Shown here: one piece after another, positions 47,701-56,110 of the stretch
Layout of the letters: each line of letters begins with the position of its first letter
How positions within the stretch are numbered: the first letter of the stretch is position 1
Assembly (NCBI GenBank): GCA_964573725.1
Contig: CAZNLJ010000022.1
Coordinates: 1 to 64,000 of the forward strand
Reading direction: 5' to 3'
DNA from: UBA6168 sp964573725
GTDB lineage: Bacteria; Bacteroidota; Bacteroidia; Chitinophagales; Saprospiraceae
DNA length: 64,000 nucleotides
Notes under the pieces: model-generated
The model's input: only the letters and a program-made list of their open reading frames with translations
Databases searched by the model: none
What the model was told of the DNA's origin: nothing
Program-made: the position numbers and the translations under genes

Positions 47701-49352
47701 TGGCGCCGTTCACCTGGGTGGATATGCAGGGAAACAGCTATGCGGATGATACCCTCCTGTTACCATTGACCCAGCCGGGGCCCTACGACCTCACCTTGTA
47801 CACATTCGGTTGCGGATACGACAGCGTGCGTTTCACCTTCCAGGCCCATCCGCTGCCCACCCTCGCCGTCGACCACGACACGGCCGCCTGTGCCGACCGA
47901 CCGGTCCTGTTCCAGGTTTCCACCGAAGCCCCCTCGGTGGAACTCCGGTACGGGGACGGCAGCGGCAGCCAGCAGGAAATATCGGTCCACCATTACGCCG
48001 CGCCGGGTACCTACCAACCCACCGCCACCGCACAAACCGAGAAAGGATGCGAAACCAGCTGGACCGGCAACATCACCATCCACCCGATTCCTTGGGTGCA
48101 AGCCACGGCCAGTCCGCTGTTCTGCGCCGGTACCGAGGCGCATTTCGTCGGCACCGGCGACCTTGCCGGGGGCGATTGCAACTGGACCTTCGGAGACGGA
48201 AGCACCGGTACCGGTTGCCAGGTCTCCCATGTCTACGCCATACCGGGTGGATTCCCGGTCATCCTGACCCTGACTTCGGCCGACGGATGCATCGGGAAGG
48301 ACACCCTCCCGGTATTCGTCCATGAGACTCCCCTCGCCGCCATACAGCTGGACACCCTGGACCCTTGCTTTCCGATGCGCGTCGCGTTCCAGGCGGAGCT
48401 CATCGGCGCGACCGACCTGGCCTGGCACTTCAGCGACGGCCATGCGGCGAACGGTACCGGCATCCTCCGTCAGTTCGACGGCCCCGGCGACATCGAGGTG
48501 ACGCTCGTCGCGACCAACGGCGACTGGTGCCGGGATACGGCTACCGCGGGGCTTTCCCTTCCCGGCCCGGTGCTTTTCGAACTCGAACAGCTGCCCGGCT
48601 GCACCGTGGCGGAGGGGACGGACCTGTCGGTATTGGCTCCCCCCGCCCATCTTGTCGAGCTGGAAGGAAACGGGAGCACGGCCACCGGGGCCATCCATCC
48701 CGGGCTTGCCCCCGGAACTTACATGTTGCGGGTGACGGACCCCGACGGCTGCGAACAGGACACCCAGCTGGTCGTCCTGCCCGTCCGGGAGCTGCAACTG
48801 CAGGTCGTCCAGGACACCTTCGACCTCTATTTGGGGGAACAAGCGGTGCTCGGTGCCGTGGCCAACCTTCCGGAGGCCGAATTCCGGTGGGTTCCGGCGG
48901 ACTACCTGGACGACGACCGGAGTCCGTACCCGGTGACCGCCCCGCCCGTGTCGGTCCGCTACCTGGTGTATGCCACCGACGAAGCCGGCTGTATCCGGGT
49001 CGACACTGTGTGGGTCCGGGTCTCGGTCGACCGCGAGGCCGGCATTTTCATCCCGAATGCCTTCACGCCCAATACGGACGGGGTCAACGACATACTCTAT
49101 CTGCGGAGTGCCAACCGGTCCGTCCGCCGCATCGACAGTTTCCGGGTATTCGACAAGTACCAGGAAGTCGTATTCGACCTGTCCGAAGTGCCCGGGGCGG
49201 CGGAAGCGCTTCCGGAGAACCCCTACTTCGGTTGGGACGGAACCTTCCGCGGCAAGAAGGCCGAAGCCGGCACCTACCGGTATACGGCGTCCGTCCGGTT
49301 CCTGGACGACAGCATCCGCAGCTTCGCCGGCAAGGTGCAGCTGATCCGCTGA
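44706..49352 (+). CDS. Giant PKD-rich type IX-secreted protein B (paralogue of A)
   Basis: The 1548-aa protein is collinear with its upstream neighbour from end to end, so the two arose by full-length duplication. The signal peptide ends CTLAMGQ. PKD-like motifs are SWGDG (~740), RWDFGNG (~829), RYGDG (~1078), WTFGDG (~1158) and WHFSDG (~1237). The C-terminal secretion domain (GIFIPNAFTPNTDGVNDILY, then GWDGTFRGKKAEAGTYRY) is at about 1443-1548. It is probably an adhesin or matrix protein exported through the type IX system. The gap to gene A is 30 bp, and to the PorP/SprF gene 56 bp. Confidence 0.9.
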   Translation: MKRIAWITGFAFGCTLAMGQVNNPTVAPCDGLQYVCADSSALSVCVNIIVDPNDPAADSIAYYQVSWGDLSTPTILSGGAAPPPQWHTYDLSTLWGGCQYEVTFVILLETFPTPGGGGSSGEPTNSTFLLTVRFPPSNSIGVAPFPCAGEPTTLQGSSSGQPMGQGPDCPSEGILFETWEYPVGSGNQYPGNIFQPVFGSTGVYQVGYCVGNTCDTICATHAVEIFDPPTGTVTPGPTLSPIGTHHFRLCLEPDSAAIALLDGHLSLNQDSFSWEVTGPAGGWAWYPDPSGPDSGLAVIRFTLPGTYTVSMEVSNECQQTDIVETVIDVVSIPQLTLEPQQDTCGTLAYTPVPWLAEVDYTINGIPWSAFPALLPVAPQPYHIRASWPHVCGLQTLADTFANVAVPPVQIYLPAEAPTRCVGSDPIELVATPGSDWLGDSAWLSTNANGTFFEPGAAGYYEVYATLGSGVCRSYDTLGITVEAPYPLQLDTPAVGCVSVDFTPSPFDPMVRYTLNGIPQDSFPVTLTHDQSPYFLSADYENSCGFEALVRTLHVILPEAVRIFPETDTTLCENPPPLLLQASDSIGTWSGPSLEAVADGVNFLATEPGSYTVLFERGSGQCYSSDTLRITIVPADTVYAGADRYLCGTLESYVLADAQPAGGSFAGHALTGDTVWLGLLELDSSYQYLYTVPGLPSGCREAALHLVRLPPAEADFDLSRDTACQEETVTVVPNGPVPADFILSWGDGGEADSLLSHTYSAPGNYPVRLTAYTLDPVAGTVVCEAEHLDTVVIPAPLPPGSVDFTLHPAEGCAPLTVEFQPTGTAGEGPYRWDFGNGEVFHGHIPPAVTYSADSLYAETTFTVRLSIPNACGEDSASQFLTVDPLPRALFSLSHLQPCSGQAFTAQPASTGEPTIQYFLTETGAQIPVGPGDTVSFQYLTGAVADTVDIRLVAVNACGADTARQAVTIVPADVAALVGLPDTSTLCIGDTAVFLNYGSPLAPFTWVDMQGNSYADDTLLLPLTQPGPYDLTLYTFGCGYDSVRFTFQAHPLPTLAVDHDTAACADRPVLFQVSTEAPSVELRYGDGSGSQQEISVHHYAAPGTYQPTATAQTEKGCETSWTGNITIHPIPWVQATASPLFCAGTEAHFVGTGDLAGGDCNWTFGDGSTGTGCQVSHVYAIPGGFPVILTLTSADGCIGKDTLPVFVHETPLAAIQLDTLDPCFPMRVAFQAELIGATDLAWHFSDGHAANGTGILRQFDGPGDIEVTLVATNGDWCRDTATAGLSLPGPVLFELEQLPGCTVAEGTDLSVLAPPAHLVELEGNGSTATGAIHPGLAPGTYMLRVTDPDGCEQDTQLVVLPVRELQLQVVQDTFDLYLGEQAVLGAVANLPEAEFRWVPADYLDDDRSPYPVTAPPVSVRYLVYATDEAGCIRVDTVWVRVSVDREAGIFIPNAFTPNTDGVNDILYLRSANRSVRRIDSFRVFDKYQEVVFDLSEVPGAAEALPENPYFGWDGTFRGKKAEAGTYRYTASVRFLDDSIRSFAGKVQLIR

Positions 49353-49408
49353 AAAGCACAGGAGGCTTCGGGAGGCGGCGAACACAGCAACGACAAAAAC
49401 AGGAAAAG

Positions 49409-50443
49409 ATGAACTGCCGACAGTATTTTGGCGGATTGCTCCTGTGGGGAGCGGCCGTCACCGGCCTGCGGGCGCAGGACTTCCATTATGTGACCGCTTT
49501 CCATGCCCCGCAGGTGGTCAATCCGGCGGGTACCAGCGCCAATGCCCTGCACCGCACCCAGGTGGTCGCCCAATACCGCGGCCAGTGGGATGCGGCGCTC
49601 AGCGAGCAATCCTACCAAGGGGCGGCGGTATTTGCCGACATGCGGTTCTGCCTCCCCAACAGTCGGAAGAGTTACTATGCCCTGGGAATCGGGGTGCAGC
49701 GGGATGCCAGTACCCAAGGCGGTCTGTACCATGGGAGTGCGACGGTGGCGCTGGCCTACCACCAGCACCTGGGCGGGGAGACGTTCGCCGCGGCCGGTGC
49801 CGCAGCCGGCGGCTTGCTATTCGGCATCCAACCCGCCCGACTCAGTTTCGACGCCCAATACCAACAGGGGCACTACGACCCGTCCAGGCCGACCGGGGAA
49901 ACCCAGCTGCAGGAGCACCTCGTACAGGCCGACCTGCATGCCGGGGTCATGTTGTACGACAACCAACGGGGCTGGTCCGCAGGTCTTGCCTGGCGGCACC
50001 TCAACAAACCGGCGTATACCCTGTTGGGCGGCGATAACCGGCTCGGCATCGGCTTGGTCCTGCAGGGAAGCGCCACGGTCTGGTCCACCCCGGCCCGGAC
50101 GCGCAGTGTCGTGCTGCGGACGGTGCTGCGGCGCCAATCCGTCTCCGGGAGCAACAGCCGGCAATGGCAATGGTTGGGGGGCGGCACCTTCCAGGTGGCC
50201 ATCCCGGCCGCCGGCAAGTTTTCCATCGGCTCCTACCTGCGGACCGGAAGCACGCCGACCCGTACGCTCGCATTCAACACCCTGGTCCCGACCCTGCAAT
50301 GGACCGGCCGGTCCGTGACCACCATCCTGACCTACGATGCGGATATCGCCGGCACACGGTCGCGCTATCCGGGCGGCATGGAGCTCATGATCGGTTACAG
50401 TTTCGGAAAAAAAGACCGCTGTGTAGTGTGTTCGGGATTCTGA
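49409..50443 (+). CDS. PorP/SprF-family outer membrane protein
   Basis: This 344-aa outer-membrane protein of the PorP/SprF family typically partners proteins bearing the gliding C-terminal domain. A signal peptide (about 1-23, ending GLRAQ) is followed by the family start QDFHYVTAFHAPQVVNPAGT and a barrel made of SYYALGIGV- and GIGLVLQGS-type strands. The C-terminus RCVVCSGF is short and Cys-containing, as in other members. It follows protein B by 56 bp, so it is likely translated from the same message and specific to these two substrates. Confidence 0.9.
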   Translation: MNCRQYFGGLLLWGAAVTGLRAQDFHYVTAFHAPQVVNPAGTSANALHRTQVVAQYRGQWDAALSEQSYQGAAVFADMRFCLPNSRKSYYALGIGVQRDASTQGGLYHGSATVALAYHQHLGGETFAAAGAAAGGLLFGIQPARLSFDAQYQQGHYDPSRPTGETQLQEHLVQADLHAGVMLYDNQRGWSAGLAWRHLNKPAYTLLGGDNRLGIGLVLQGSATVWSTPARTRSVVLRTVLRRQSVSGSNSRQWQWLGGGTFQVAIPAAGKFSIGSYLRTGSTPTRTLAFNTLVPTLQWTGRSVTTILTYDADIAGTRSRYPGGMELMIGYSFGKKDRCVVCSGF

Positions 50444-50461
50444 GACGGCCTGCGGCAGGTC

Positions 50462-51256
50462 CTACCTCAATTCCAGCTGGGATTCCTGCCATTGGCGGAG
50501 CAGGTTGCCTTGTTCCGTCACCGCGGCCCGGAGCGCGGCGAGTTCCCGCCAAATGGGCGGGCGGGCTTCCCCTTCCTTTTGCAGCACCCCGAGGCGGAGT
50601 TCCACCGACCAGACCTCCCGAACGGCGGAAAAGGGAATCGTGAGGGCGGGATGCAGGTCGTTGTCCGCGTACAGACGGATTTCCCCCGCACCGGAAGACC
50701 GGCTGTCTGCCCGCCGGATATGGACATCCGTCCGGGTCACCACCACGTGGATGTCCCCGGCACGTATCCCGCCGTTCCATTCCTCATCCGGGACATAGCT
50801 CGCGATCACCTTGTCCCCAGCCCGCAGGACCGGGAACATGGCATCGCCCGCCACTTCGAAAGCGCGGAAGCAACCATTCCGGAGGCGGTCCTCCGGCAGG
50901 ACCAACAGGTCGGTCGCCGGGACGGCGCCGCGGGCGTAGTCGGATTGCGAGGTGGCGGGTATATGCAGCAGGGAGGGCGATTCGGAGGGAACCGGAGTGA
51001 CGGCAGGCGCGGAGCCGGCGGGAGGCAGGAACATGTCCCCTTCCCCGGAAAAGAGGAAGACCGGGTTGAGCCGGTAGCATTCCACCGCCTTGCGCAGCAG
51101 CTCGATGGTCACGTCCCGGCGACCGTTGAGGATCTCACTCAGGCTCTGCGGCAGGTAATCGAGCGACAAGGCCATCTGGCGGCTGGAGCGGATGATGCGT
51201 TCCTTCCGCAACACCTTGTGGCAGGCAATGAAACGGGACGTGACGATGCTGTTCAT
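50462..51256 (-). CDS. LexA-like XRE/S24 regulator lacking the catalytic dyad
   Basis: The 264-aa protein has an N-terminal helix-turn-helix (about 13-65, LDYLPQSLSEILNGRRDVTI) and a C-terminal S24/LexA fold (about 128-215). In active LexA/UmuD relatives the fold contains a Ser in the G-D-S-M motif and a Lys about 37 residues later. Here the motif is GDAMFPVLRAGD, so Ser is A139, and the aligned Lys in VHIRRAD is R181. Self-cleavage is therefore not expected. It probably dimerises and binds DNA without SOS-type inactivation. It converges on the PorP/SprF gene (18-bp gap), upstream of which no target is obvious. Confidence 0.85.
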   Translation of the reverse strand: MNSIVTSRFIACHKVLRKERIIRSSRQMALSLDYLPQSLSEILNGRRDVTIELLRKAVECYRLNPVFLFSGEGDMFLPPAGSAPAVTPVPSESPSLLHIPATSQSDYARGAVPATDLLVLPEDRLRNGCFRAFEVAGDAMFPVLRAGDKVIASYVPDEEWNGGIRAGDIHVVVTRTDVHIRRADSRSSGAGEIRLYADNDLHPALTIPFSAVREVWSVELRLGVLQKEGEARPPIWRELAALRAAVTEQGNLLRQWQESQLELR

Positions 51257-51584
51257 GATGCGCGTTTTGGGTGCCGTTTTCTCAACCTTCCGTCCGATGG
51301 GAATCCGGCGGACGAGGGTGCCGCCAGGGGTGCGGCGGACCCGGACGTCCGGCCGGATACAAACATCGTCAAATTATTGTTATGTATTATATTTCCATTC
51401 ATATTTTTTTATCGGGACCATGAAACCGCAGCCCGCCCGGCAGGTGCCGGCATGAAAGCAGGTGACCTTTCGGCCCGGCGGGTCTTGAAGCGCCATAAAG
51501 CCGCGGAAATTATTATCTTCGCAAGAGAAACCGGCAGACCCGACCCGCCCGGTACATGAAATCCAAACACGAAACGAGACGACC
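51257..51584. other. Divergent intergenic region, partly AT-rich
   Basis: The region carries the leader of the leftward S24 regulator and the promoter of the S46 peptidase. An AT-rich tract lies at about 51361-51415. TATCTTCG at 51514-51521 is a -7-like element 64 nt before the peptidase start. No gene is seen. Confidence 0.45.
51514..51521 (+). promoter_or_regulatory. -7-like element for the S46 peptidase
   Basis: TATCTTCG matches TAnnTTTG at seven of eight positions, 64 nt before the start codon. Confidence 0.4.
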
Positions 51585-53831
51585 ATGAAAAAATTAGTGT
51601 TCACCCTCCTGATGACCGTCGTATTCCGGTTCGCTGCGGTAGCGGTGGAAGGCATGTGGCTTCCGCTGCTGCTCGGGCTGTTGAACGAGGCGGAGATGAA
51701 GCAGCTGGGCATGAAGATGAATGCGGAAGACATCTACAGCATCAACAAAGGCTCCCTCAAGGACGCCATCGTACAATTCGGGGGCGGCTGTACGGGGGAG
51801 ATCATATCGTCGGAGGGGCTGTTGCTGACGAACCACCACTGCGGGTTCGGCGCCATCCAGTCGCACACCACCTTGGCCAACAATTACCTGGAGGACGGAT
51901 TCTGGGCCATGGACAGGGCGGCGGAGCTGCCGAACCCCAACCTGACGGTCACCCTGATCCGCCGGATGGAGGATGTGACGGCGCAGGTGCTGCAAGGCCT
52001 TACGCCCGACCTGGGCAAGGCGGAACGGGACGCCCTGGTCGAGGCGAACATGACGGCGCTGAAGGAAAATTGGCAGCGGGAGGCCTGGGAGGACGTGCTC
52101 GTACGGCCCTTCTTCCACGGCAACCAATACTTCCTGTTCGTCACGGTCACCTACCGGGACATCCGGCTGGTCGGTGCCCCGCCTTCCGCCATCGGCAAAT
52201 TCGGTGCGGACACCGACAATTGGGTCTGGCCCCGCCATACCGGCGATTTTTCCCTGTTCCGCATTTACGCCGACCCGGACAACCGGCCGGCCGACTATTC
52301 GCCGGACAATGTCCCTTACCGCCCCCTGCATCATCTTCCGATTTCGTTGGACGGCGTCCGCGAGGGAGATTTCACCTTGGTCTTCGGATTTCCGGGCCGG
52401 ACCAACCAATACCTGCCCAGTCATGCCGTTTCCCAGCTCGTCGACGTGTTGGATCCCGCCCGGATCGCCATCCGCGACCAGACCCTCGCCATTTGGAATG
52501 CCGCCATGCGGGCCGACGCACAGGTGAAGATCCAGTACGCCAGCAAACAGGCCGGCCTCGCCAATTCCTGGAAAAAATGGCAGGGGGAAATCCTCGGCCT
52601 CCGCAGCACCGGTGCCGTGGCGAAAAAACAGGCGATGGAAGCCGATTTCCGGGCGCGAGTCGCCGGGAATCCGGCGCTCCTTCCCTATGCGGGGCTGCTG
52701 GACCGCTTCGAAACCTTGTATGCGGATATCGGCCCCTACGCCCAGGCCAAGGAGTACTACGACGAGATCAACGGCCGGAACATCGAGCTGATGCGGGTCG
52801 CCACCCAAGTGAACCGACTGGTCGGCACCTATGAAAAGGAGGGCGCGTCGGGTTTCGAAAACGCCCGGAAGCGGTTAGCCTCCCAATTGGAGCGCTTTTA
52901 CAAGGATTTCCAGCCGGCGGTGGACCAAAAGGTTTTTGCCGCCCTGATGGACCTGATGCACGAGCGGGTGGATGCGGCCTACCTGCCGCCCGAATTCGCG
53001 GAGCAGCTCCGCCGACACGGAAGTGCCGCCGCCATGGCCGCCGCCCATTACGGGAACAGCTGGCTCGCGGACCCGCAAAAAGCGACCGGGCAGGTCCTGC
53101 AAGCCGCCGAGCCGTTGCTGGCCGCCATCGCCGCGGACCCCCTCTGCCAATTGGCTGCGGCATTCGACCAGACGTACCGGACCCGGATCCTCCCTTCCTA
53201 CACGACCTACAACCAGGAAATTCAAGACCTGCAGGAACAGTACATGAAAGCCTTGATGGAGGCCTTCCCGGAAGCACGTTTCTATCCGGATGCCAACGGC
53301 ACCCTCCGTTGCAGTTACGGCCAGGTACAGGGATACAAGCCGCGGGACGGCATCAGCTACACCAGCACCACTTGGCTGGACGGCGTCATGGAAAAGTATG
53401 TGCCGGGAGATTACGAGTTCGACGTCCCCGAACGCCTGCGGACCCTTTACGAAAACAAGGACTACGGCGCCTACGGGGTCAACAACCGGATGCCGGTGTG
53501 CTTCATCGGCTCCAACCATACCACCGGCGGCAATTCCGGCAGCCCGGCCGTCGATGCCTACGGCAACCTGATCGGCCTCAACTTCGACCGGGTCTGGGAA
53601 GGAACCATGTCGGACTACCACTACGACGTGTCGATCTGCCGGAACATCATGGTGGACATCCGGTATATCCTCTTCATCATCGACAAGTATGCCGGGGCAG
53701 GCCACCTTGTGGAGGAGATGACCCTGGTACGGCCCAGGAAGCAGGCTCCCTTCAAGACCAGGACCAATGCCCCGGCCGGGAAAGTGAAACCCGCGACCAC
53801 CAAACCGGAAAAACTCATCATGGACCATTGA
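51585..53831 (+). CDS. S46 dipeptidyl-peptidase, DPP11-type
   Basis: The 748-aa periplasmic enzyme removes N-terminal dipeptides from oligopeptides. After a signal peptide (about 1-22), the triad is H85 (in LLLTNHHCGFG), D221 (in HTGDFSLFR) and S651 (in TTGGNSGSPAVD). Position R669 lies 18 residues after the Ser, exactly as Arg673 follows Ser655 in P. gingivalis DPP11, which prefers acidic P1 residues; DPP7 has Gly at this place. Asp/Glu preference is therefore inferred. Length is normal for the family. A TATCTTCG element lies 64 nt before the ATG. Confidence 0.92.
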   Translation: MKKLVFTLLMTVVFRFAAVAVEGMWLPLLLGLLNEAEMKQLGMKMNAEDIYSINKGSLKDAIVQFGGGCTGEIISSEGLLLTNHHCGFGAIQSHTTLANNYLEDGFWAMDRAAELPNPNLTVTLIRRMEDVTAQVLQGLTPDLGKAERDALVEANMTALKENWQREAWEDVLVRPFFHGNQYFLFVTVTYRDIRLVGAPPSAIGKFGADTDNWVWPRHTGDFSLFRIYADPDNRPADYSPDNVPYRPLHHLPISLDGVREGDFTLVFGFPGRTNQYLPSHAVSQLVDVLDPARIAIRDQTLAIWNAAMRADAQVKIQYASKQAGLANSWKKWQGEILGLRSTGAVAKKQAMEADFRARVAGNPALLPYAGLLDRFETLYADIGPYAQAKEYYDEINGRNIELMRVATQVNRLVGTYEKEGASGFENARKRLASQLERFYKDFQPAVDQKVFAALMDLMHERVDAAYLPPEFAEQLRRHGSAAAMAAAHYGNSWLADPQKATGQVLQAAEPLLAAIAADPLCQLAAAFDQTYRTRILPSYTTYNQEIQDLQEQYMKALMEAFPEARFYPDANGTLRCSYGQVQGYKPRDGISYTSTTWLDGVMEKYVPGDYEFDVPERLRTLYENKDYGAYGVNNRMPVCFIGSNHTTGGNSGSPAVDAYGNLIGLNFDRVWEGTMSDYHYDVSICRNIMVDIRYILFIIDKYAGAGHLVEEMTLVRPRKQAPFKTRTNAPAGKVKPATTKPEKLIMDH

Positions 53832-53867
53832 TAAGCGCAATGGCTCCGACGAATGCGAAAATACCGG

Positions 53868-53875
53868 TACCTTTG
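53868..53875 (+). promoter_or_regulatory. -7 element for helicase-recO
   Basis: TACCTTTG is a perfect TAnnTTTG element 96 nt upstream of the helicase start. Confidence 0.5.
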
Positions 53876-53970
53876 TTTCGGCTCCGCAGGATGACCTTGT
53901 GCCGAGGCATCCGTCCGACCGGAACCACGAACGGCGCCGCCGTATCGCAGCACCATCTAAAAAAGTTATT

Positions 53971-55281
53971 TTGACATTCGATTCATTTGGATTTGAAGAC
54001 TCCCTCATGGAGGGATTGAACAGCATGGGGTTTGAGAACGCCACCCCTGTGCAGGAGCAGGCGATTCCGGCCATCATGGCCGACAAGGACATCCTGGCCT
54101 GTGCCCAGACGGGTACGGGAAAAACCGCCGCCTTCCTGTTGCCGATACTCAATCGGTTGGTGAAGACCCCGGCTACCGCCATCAACACCCTGATCCTGGA
54201 ACCGACCCGGGAACTGGCCGTCCAGGTGGACCAACAGCTGGAGGGCTTCTCCTACTTCACGCCCGTCAGCTCGGTGGCCGTCTACGGCGGCCGGGATGGT
54301 CATTCCATGGAAATGGAGATGCGGGCCCTGAAAAAAGGCGTGGATGTCGTCGTGGCGACCCCCGGTCGCTTCCTGGCCCACTTGCAACTGGGCTATGTCA
54401 ACCTGGACCAGGTGCAACACCTCATCCTCGACGAGGCCGACCGGATGCTGGACATGGGTTTCATCACGGACATCATGACCATCGTCAACAAATTGCCCCG
54501 CCAACGCCAGACCCTGCTGTTCTCGGCGACCATGCCACCGGAAATCCGGCGCTTCGCGCAGACCATCCTGCGCAAGGACCCGGTAGAGATCAGCATTGCC
54601 ATCTCCAAGCCGGCGGAGGGCATCCGGCAAGGCGTGTACTATGTGGAGGACGGCCTGAAGAACCGCCTGATCGAACACCTCCTGCGGCAGCAGGAAACCC
54701 TCGACCAACGCATCCTGATCTTTGCGGGCACCAAGAAAGCTGTCAAGGAATTGAACGCACACCTCCGCAGGCGGCAGTTCCGCTCCGCGGAAATCCATTC
54801 CGACCTGGACCAGAAGGAACGGGAGGACACCCTGCTTTCCTTCAAGAACGCTTCCGTACCGATTCTCGTGGCCACGGATGTCCTCTCCCGGGGCATCGAC
54901 ATCAAGGGTATCGAGGTGGTCATCAATTTCGATGTGCCCGGCGACCCGGAGGATTACGTCCACCGCATCGGCCGGACCGCCCGGGCGGATGCCACCGGTG
55001 TCGCGCTGACCCTGGTCAACCGGTTGACGCGTCACAAGTTCCAACGGATTGAAAAACTCATGGGTATTTCCGTCAAGGAGCTTCCGCTGCCTCCCCAATT
55101 GGCGGGTGCCGCTACGTCCGGGAACGGCCCGCGGGACCGGCGGCCGGATGGTGCCCCATCCGCCCCCTCCTCCGGAAAACGGCGCAACAACCGGCGCCGG
55201 CGCCCTTCCGGAGGTGGCAAGGCATCGGGTAGTCCGGCGAAAGGGGGCCGTGGCGGGGTACCACCGCAGAGCCCGGTCTGA
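53971..55281 (+). CDS. DEAD-box RNA helicase (RhlE-like)
   Basis: The 436-aa ATP-dependent RNA helicase has all family motifs: an upstream aromatic (FDSFGF), Q motif (NATPVQEQ), I (AQTGTGKT ~45), Ia (PTRELAVQ), Ib (TPGR), II (DEAD ~154), III (SAT), V (LSRGIDI) and VI (HRIGRTARA). The tail is Arg/Gly/Ser-rich, for RNA binding (GKRRNNRRRRPSGGG). The chosen start is TTG 53971: the next ATG (54007) would delete the conserved aromatic upstream of the Q motif, and an upstream GTG lies too near the promoter. Confidence 0.92.
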   Translation: MTFDSFGFEDSLMEGLNSMGFENATPVQEQAIPAIMADKDILACAQTGTGKTAAFLLPILNRLVKTPATAINTLILEPTRELAVQVDQQLEGFSYFTPVSSVAVYGGRDGHSMEMEMRALKKGVDVVVATPGRFLAHLQLGYVNLDQVQHLILDEADRMLDMGFITDIMTIVNKLPRQRQTLLFSATMPPEIRRFAQTILRKDPVEISIAISKPAEGIRQGVYYVEDGLKNRLIEHLLRQQETLDQRILIFAGTKKAVKELNAHLRRRQFRSAEIHSDLDQKEREDTLLSFKNASVPILVATDVLSRGIDIKGIEVVINFDVPGDPEDYVHRIGRTARADATGVALTLVNRLTRHKFQRIEKLMGISVKELPLPPQLAGAATSGNGPRDRRPDGAPSAPSSGKRRNNRRRRPSGGGKASGSPAKGGRGGVPPQSPV

Positions 55282-55353
55282 TTCCCGCAATCGGCGGGAC
55301 ACCGGTCGGCCCTTGCGGCCGGACCGGCCGGCCCGAACCTCCGAACCATCGCC

Positions 55354-56079
55354 ATGCTTGCCACGACCAAAGGGATTGTCCTCCGGACCTTAAAGTATTC
55401 GGAAACCAGCGTCATCGCCGACATATTGACCGAAACCCACGGCCTTCGGTCATACCTGGCACAGGGGGTGCGTGCGCGGAATGCCCGGATCAGTCCGGGC
55501 CTCCTGCAGGTCATGATGCCGTTGGAGTTCGTCGCTTATTTTCGGGAGGAGAAAGAGCTCCACCGGCTCAAGGAAGCCAAGGCTTTCTTTGTCTTCCGGA
55601 GGATTCCTTTCGACTTTCCCCGGGAAGCCTGCGGTATGTTCATGGCGGAAGTCACCCGCAAGGTCCTCCTGAAAGGGGAACCTCATCCGGCCTTGTACCA
55701 ATTCCTGACGGACCTGTTCCGGCACTTGGACGAAAGCCCGGAATCTCCGGCCAACATGCCGTTGGCTTTCCTGCTCCGGCTGACCGGCTACCTGGGATTC
55801 CAACCCGGCGGCCGACATTCGGCGGCCACCCCGTGGTTCGACCTCCGGGAAGGTGTCTATGCGGCGGAAAAGCCCTCCCATGGATGGTCCTTGACGGAAA
55901 CCGAATCCGCTTGGGTCGACACCTTGCTGGAGGTTCCCTTGGAGGAGCTGCACCTGGTCCGGCTGGCACCGACGGAGCGCCGGCAGCTGTTGCACCAGCT
56001 GCTGCGCTACTACCGGCTGCATGTGGAACACCTGACGGATATCCATACCCACACGGTGCTGGAGGCCGTCCTGCATTGA
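55354..56079 (+). CDS. recO: DNA repair protein RecO
   Basis: The 241-aa protein mediates RecA loading with RecF/RecR. The N-terminal OB fold is seen as KGIVLRTLKYSETSVIADIL, and the helical C-terminal half as MPLAFLLRLTGYLGFQPG, with the YRLHVEHLTDIHTHTVLE end typical of Bacteroidota RecO. No zinc-binding Cys cluster is present, as in many relatives. It follows the helicase by 72 bp and precedes the TonB-like gene by 31 bp. Confidence 0.92.
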   Translation: MLATTKGIVLRTLKYSETSVIADILTETHGLRSYLAQGVRARNARISPGLLQVMMPLEFVAYFREEKELHRLKEAKAFFVFRRIPFDFPREACGMFMAEVTRKVLLKGEPHPALYQFLTDLFRHLDESPESPANMPLAFLLRLTGYLGFQPGGRHSAATPWFDLREGVYAAEKPSHGWSLTETESAWVDTLLEVPLEELHLVRLAPTERRQLLHQLLRYYRLHVEHLTDIHTHTVLEAVLH

Positions 56080-56110
56080 ACCGCCCCTGCCCTCCGAACT
56101 TACCTGTCCG

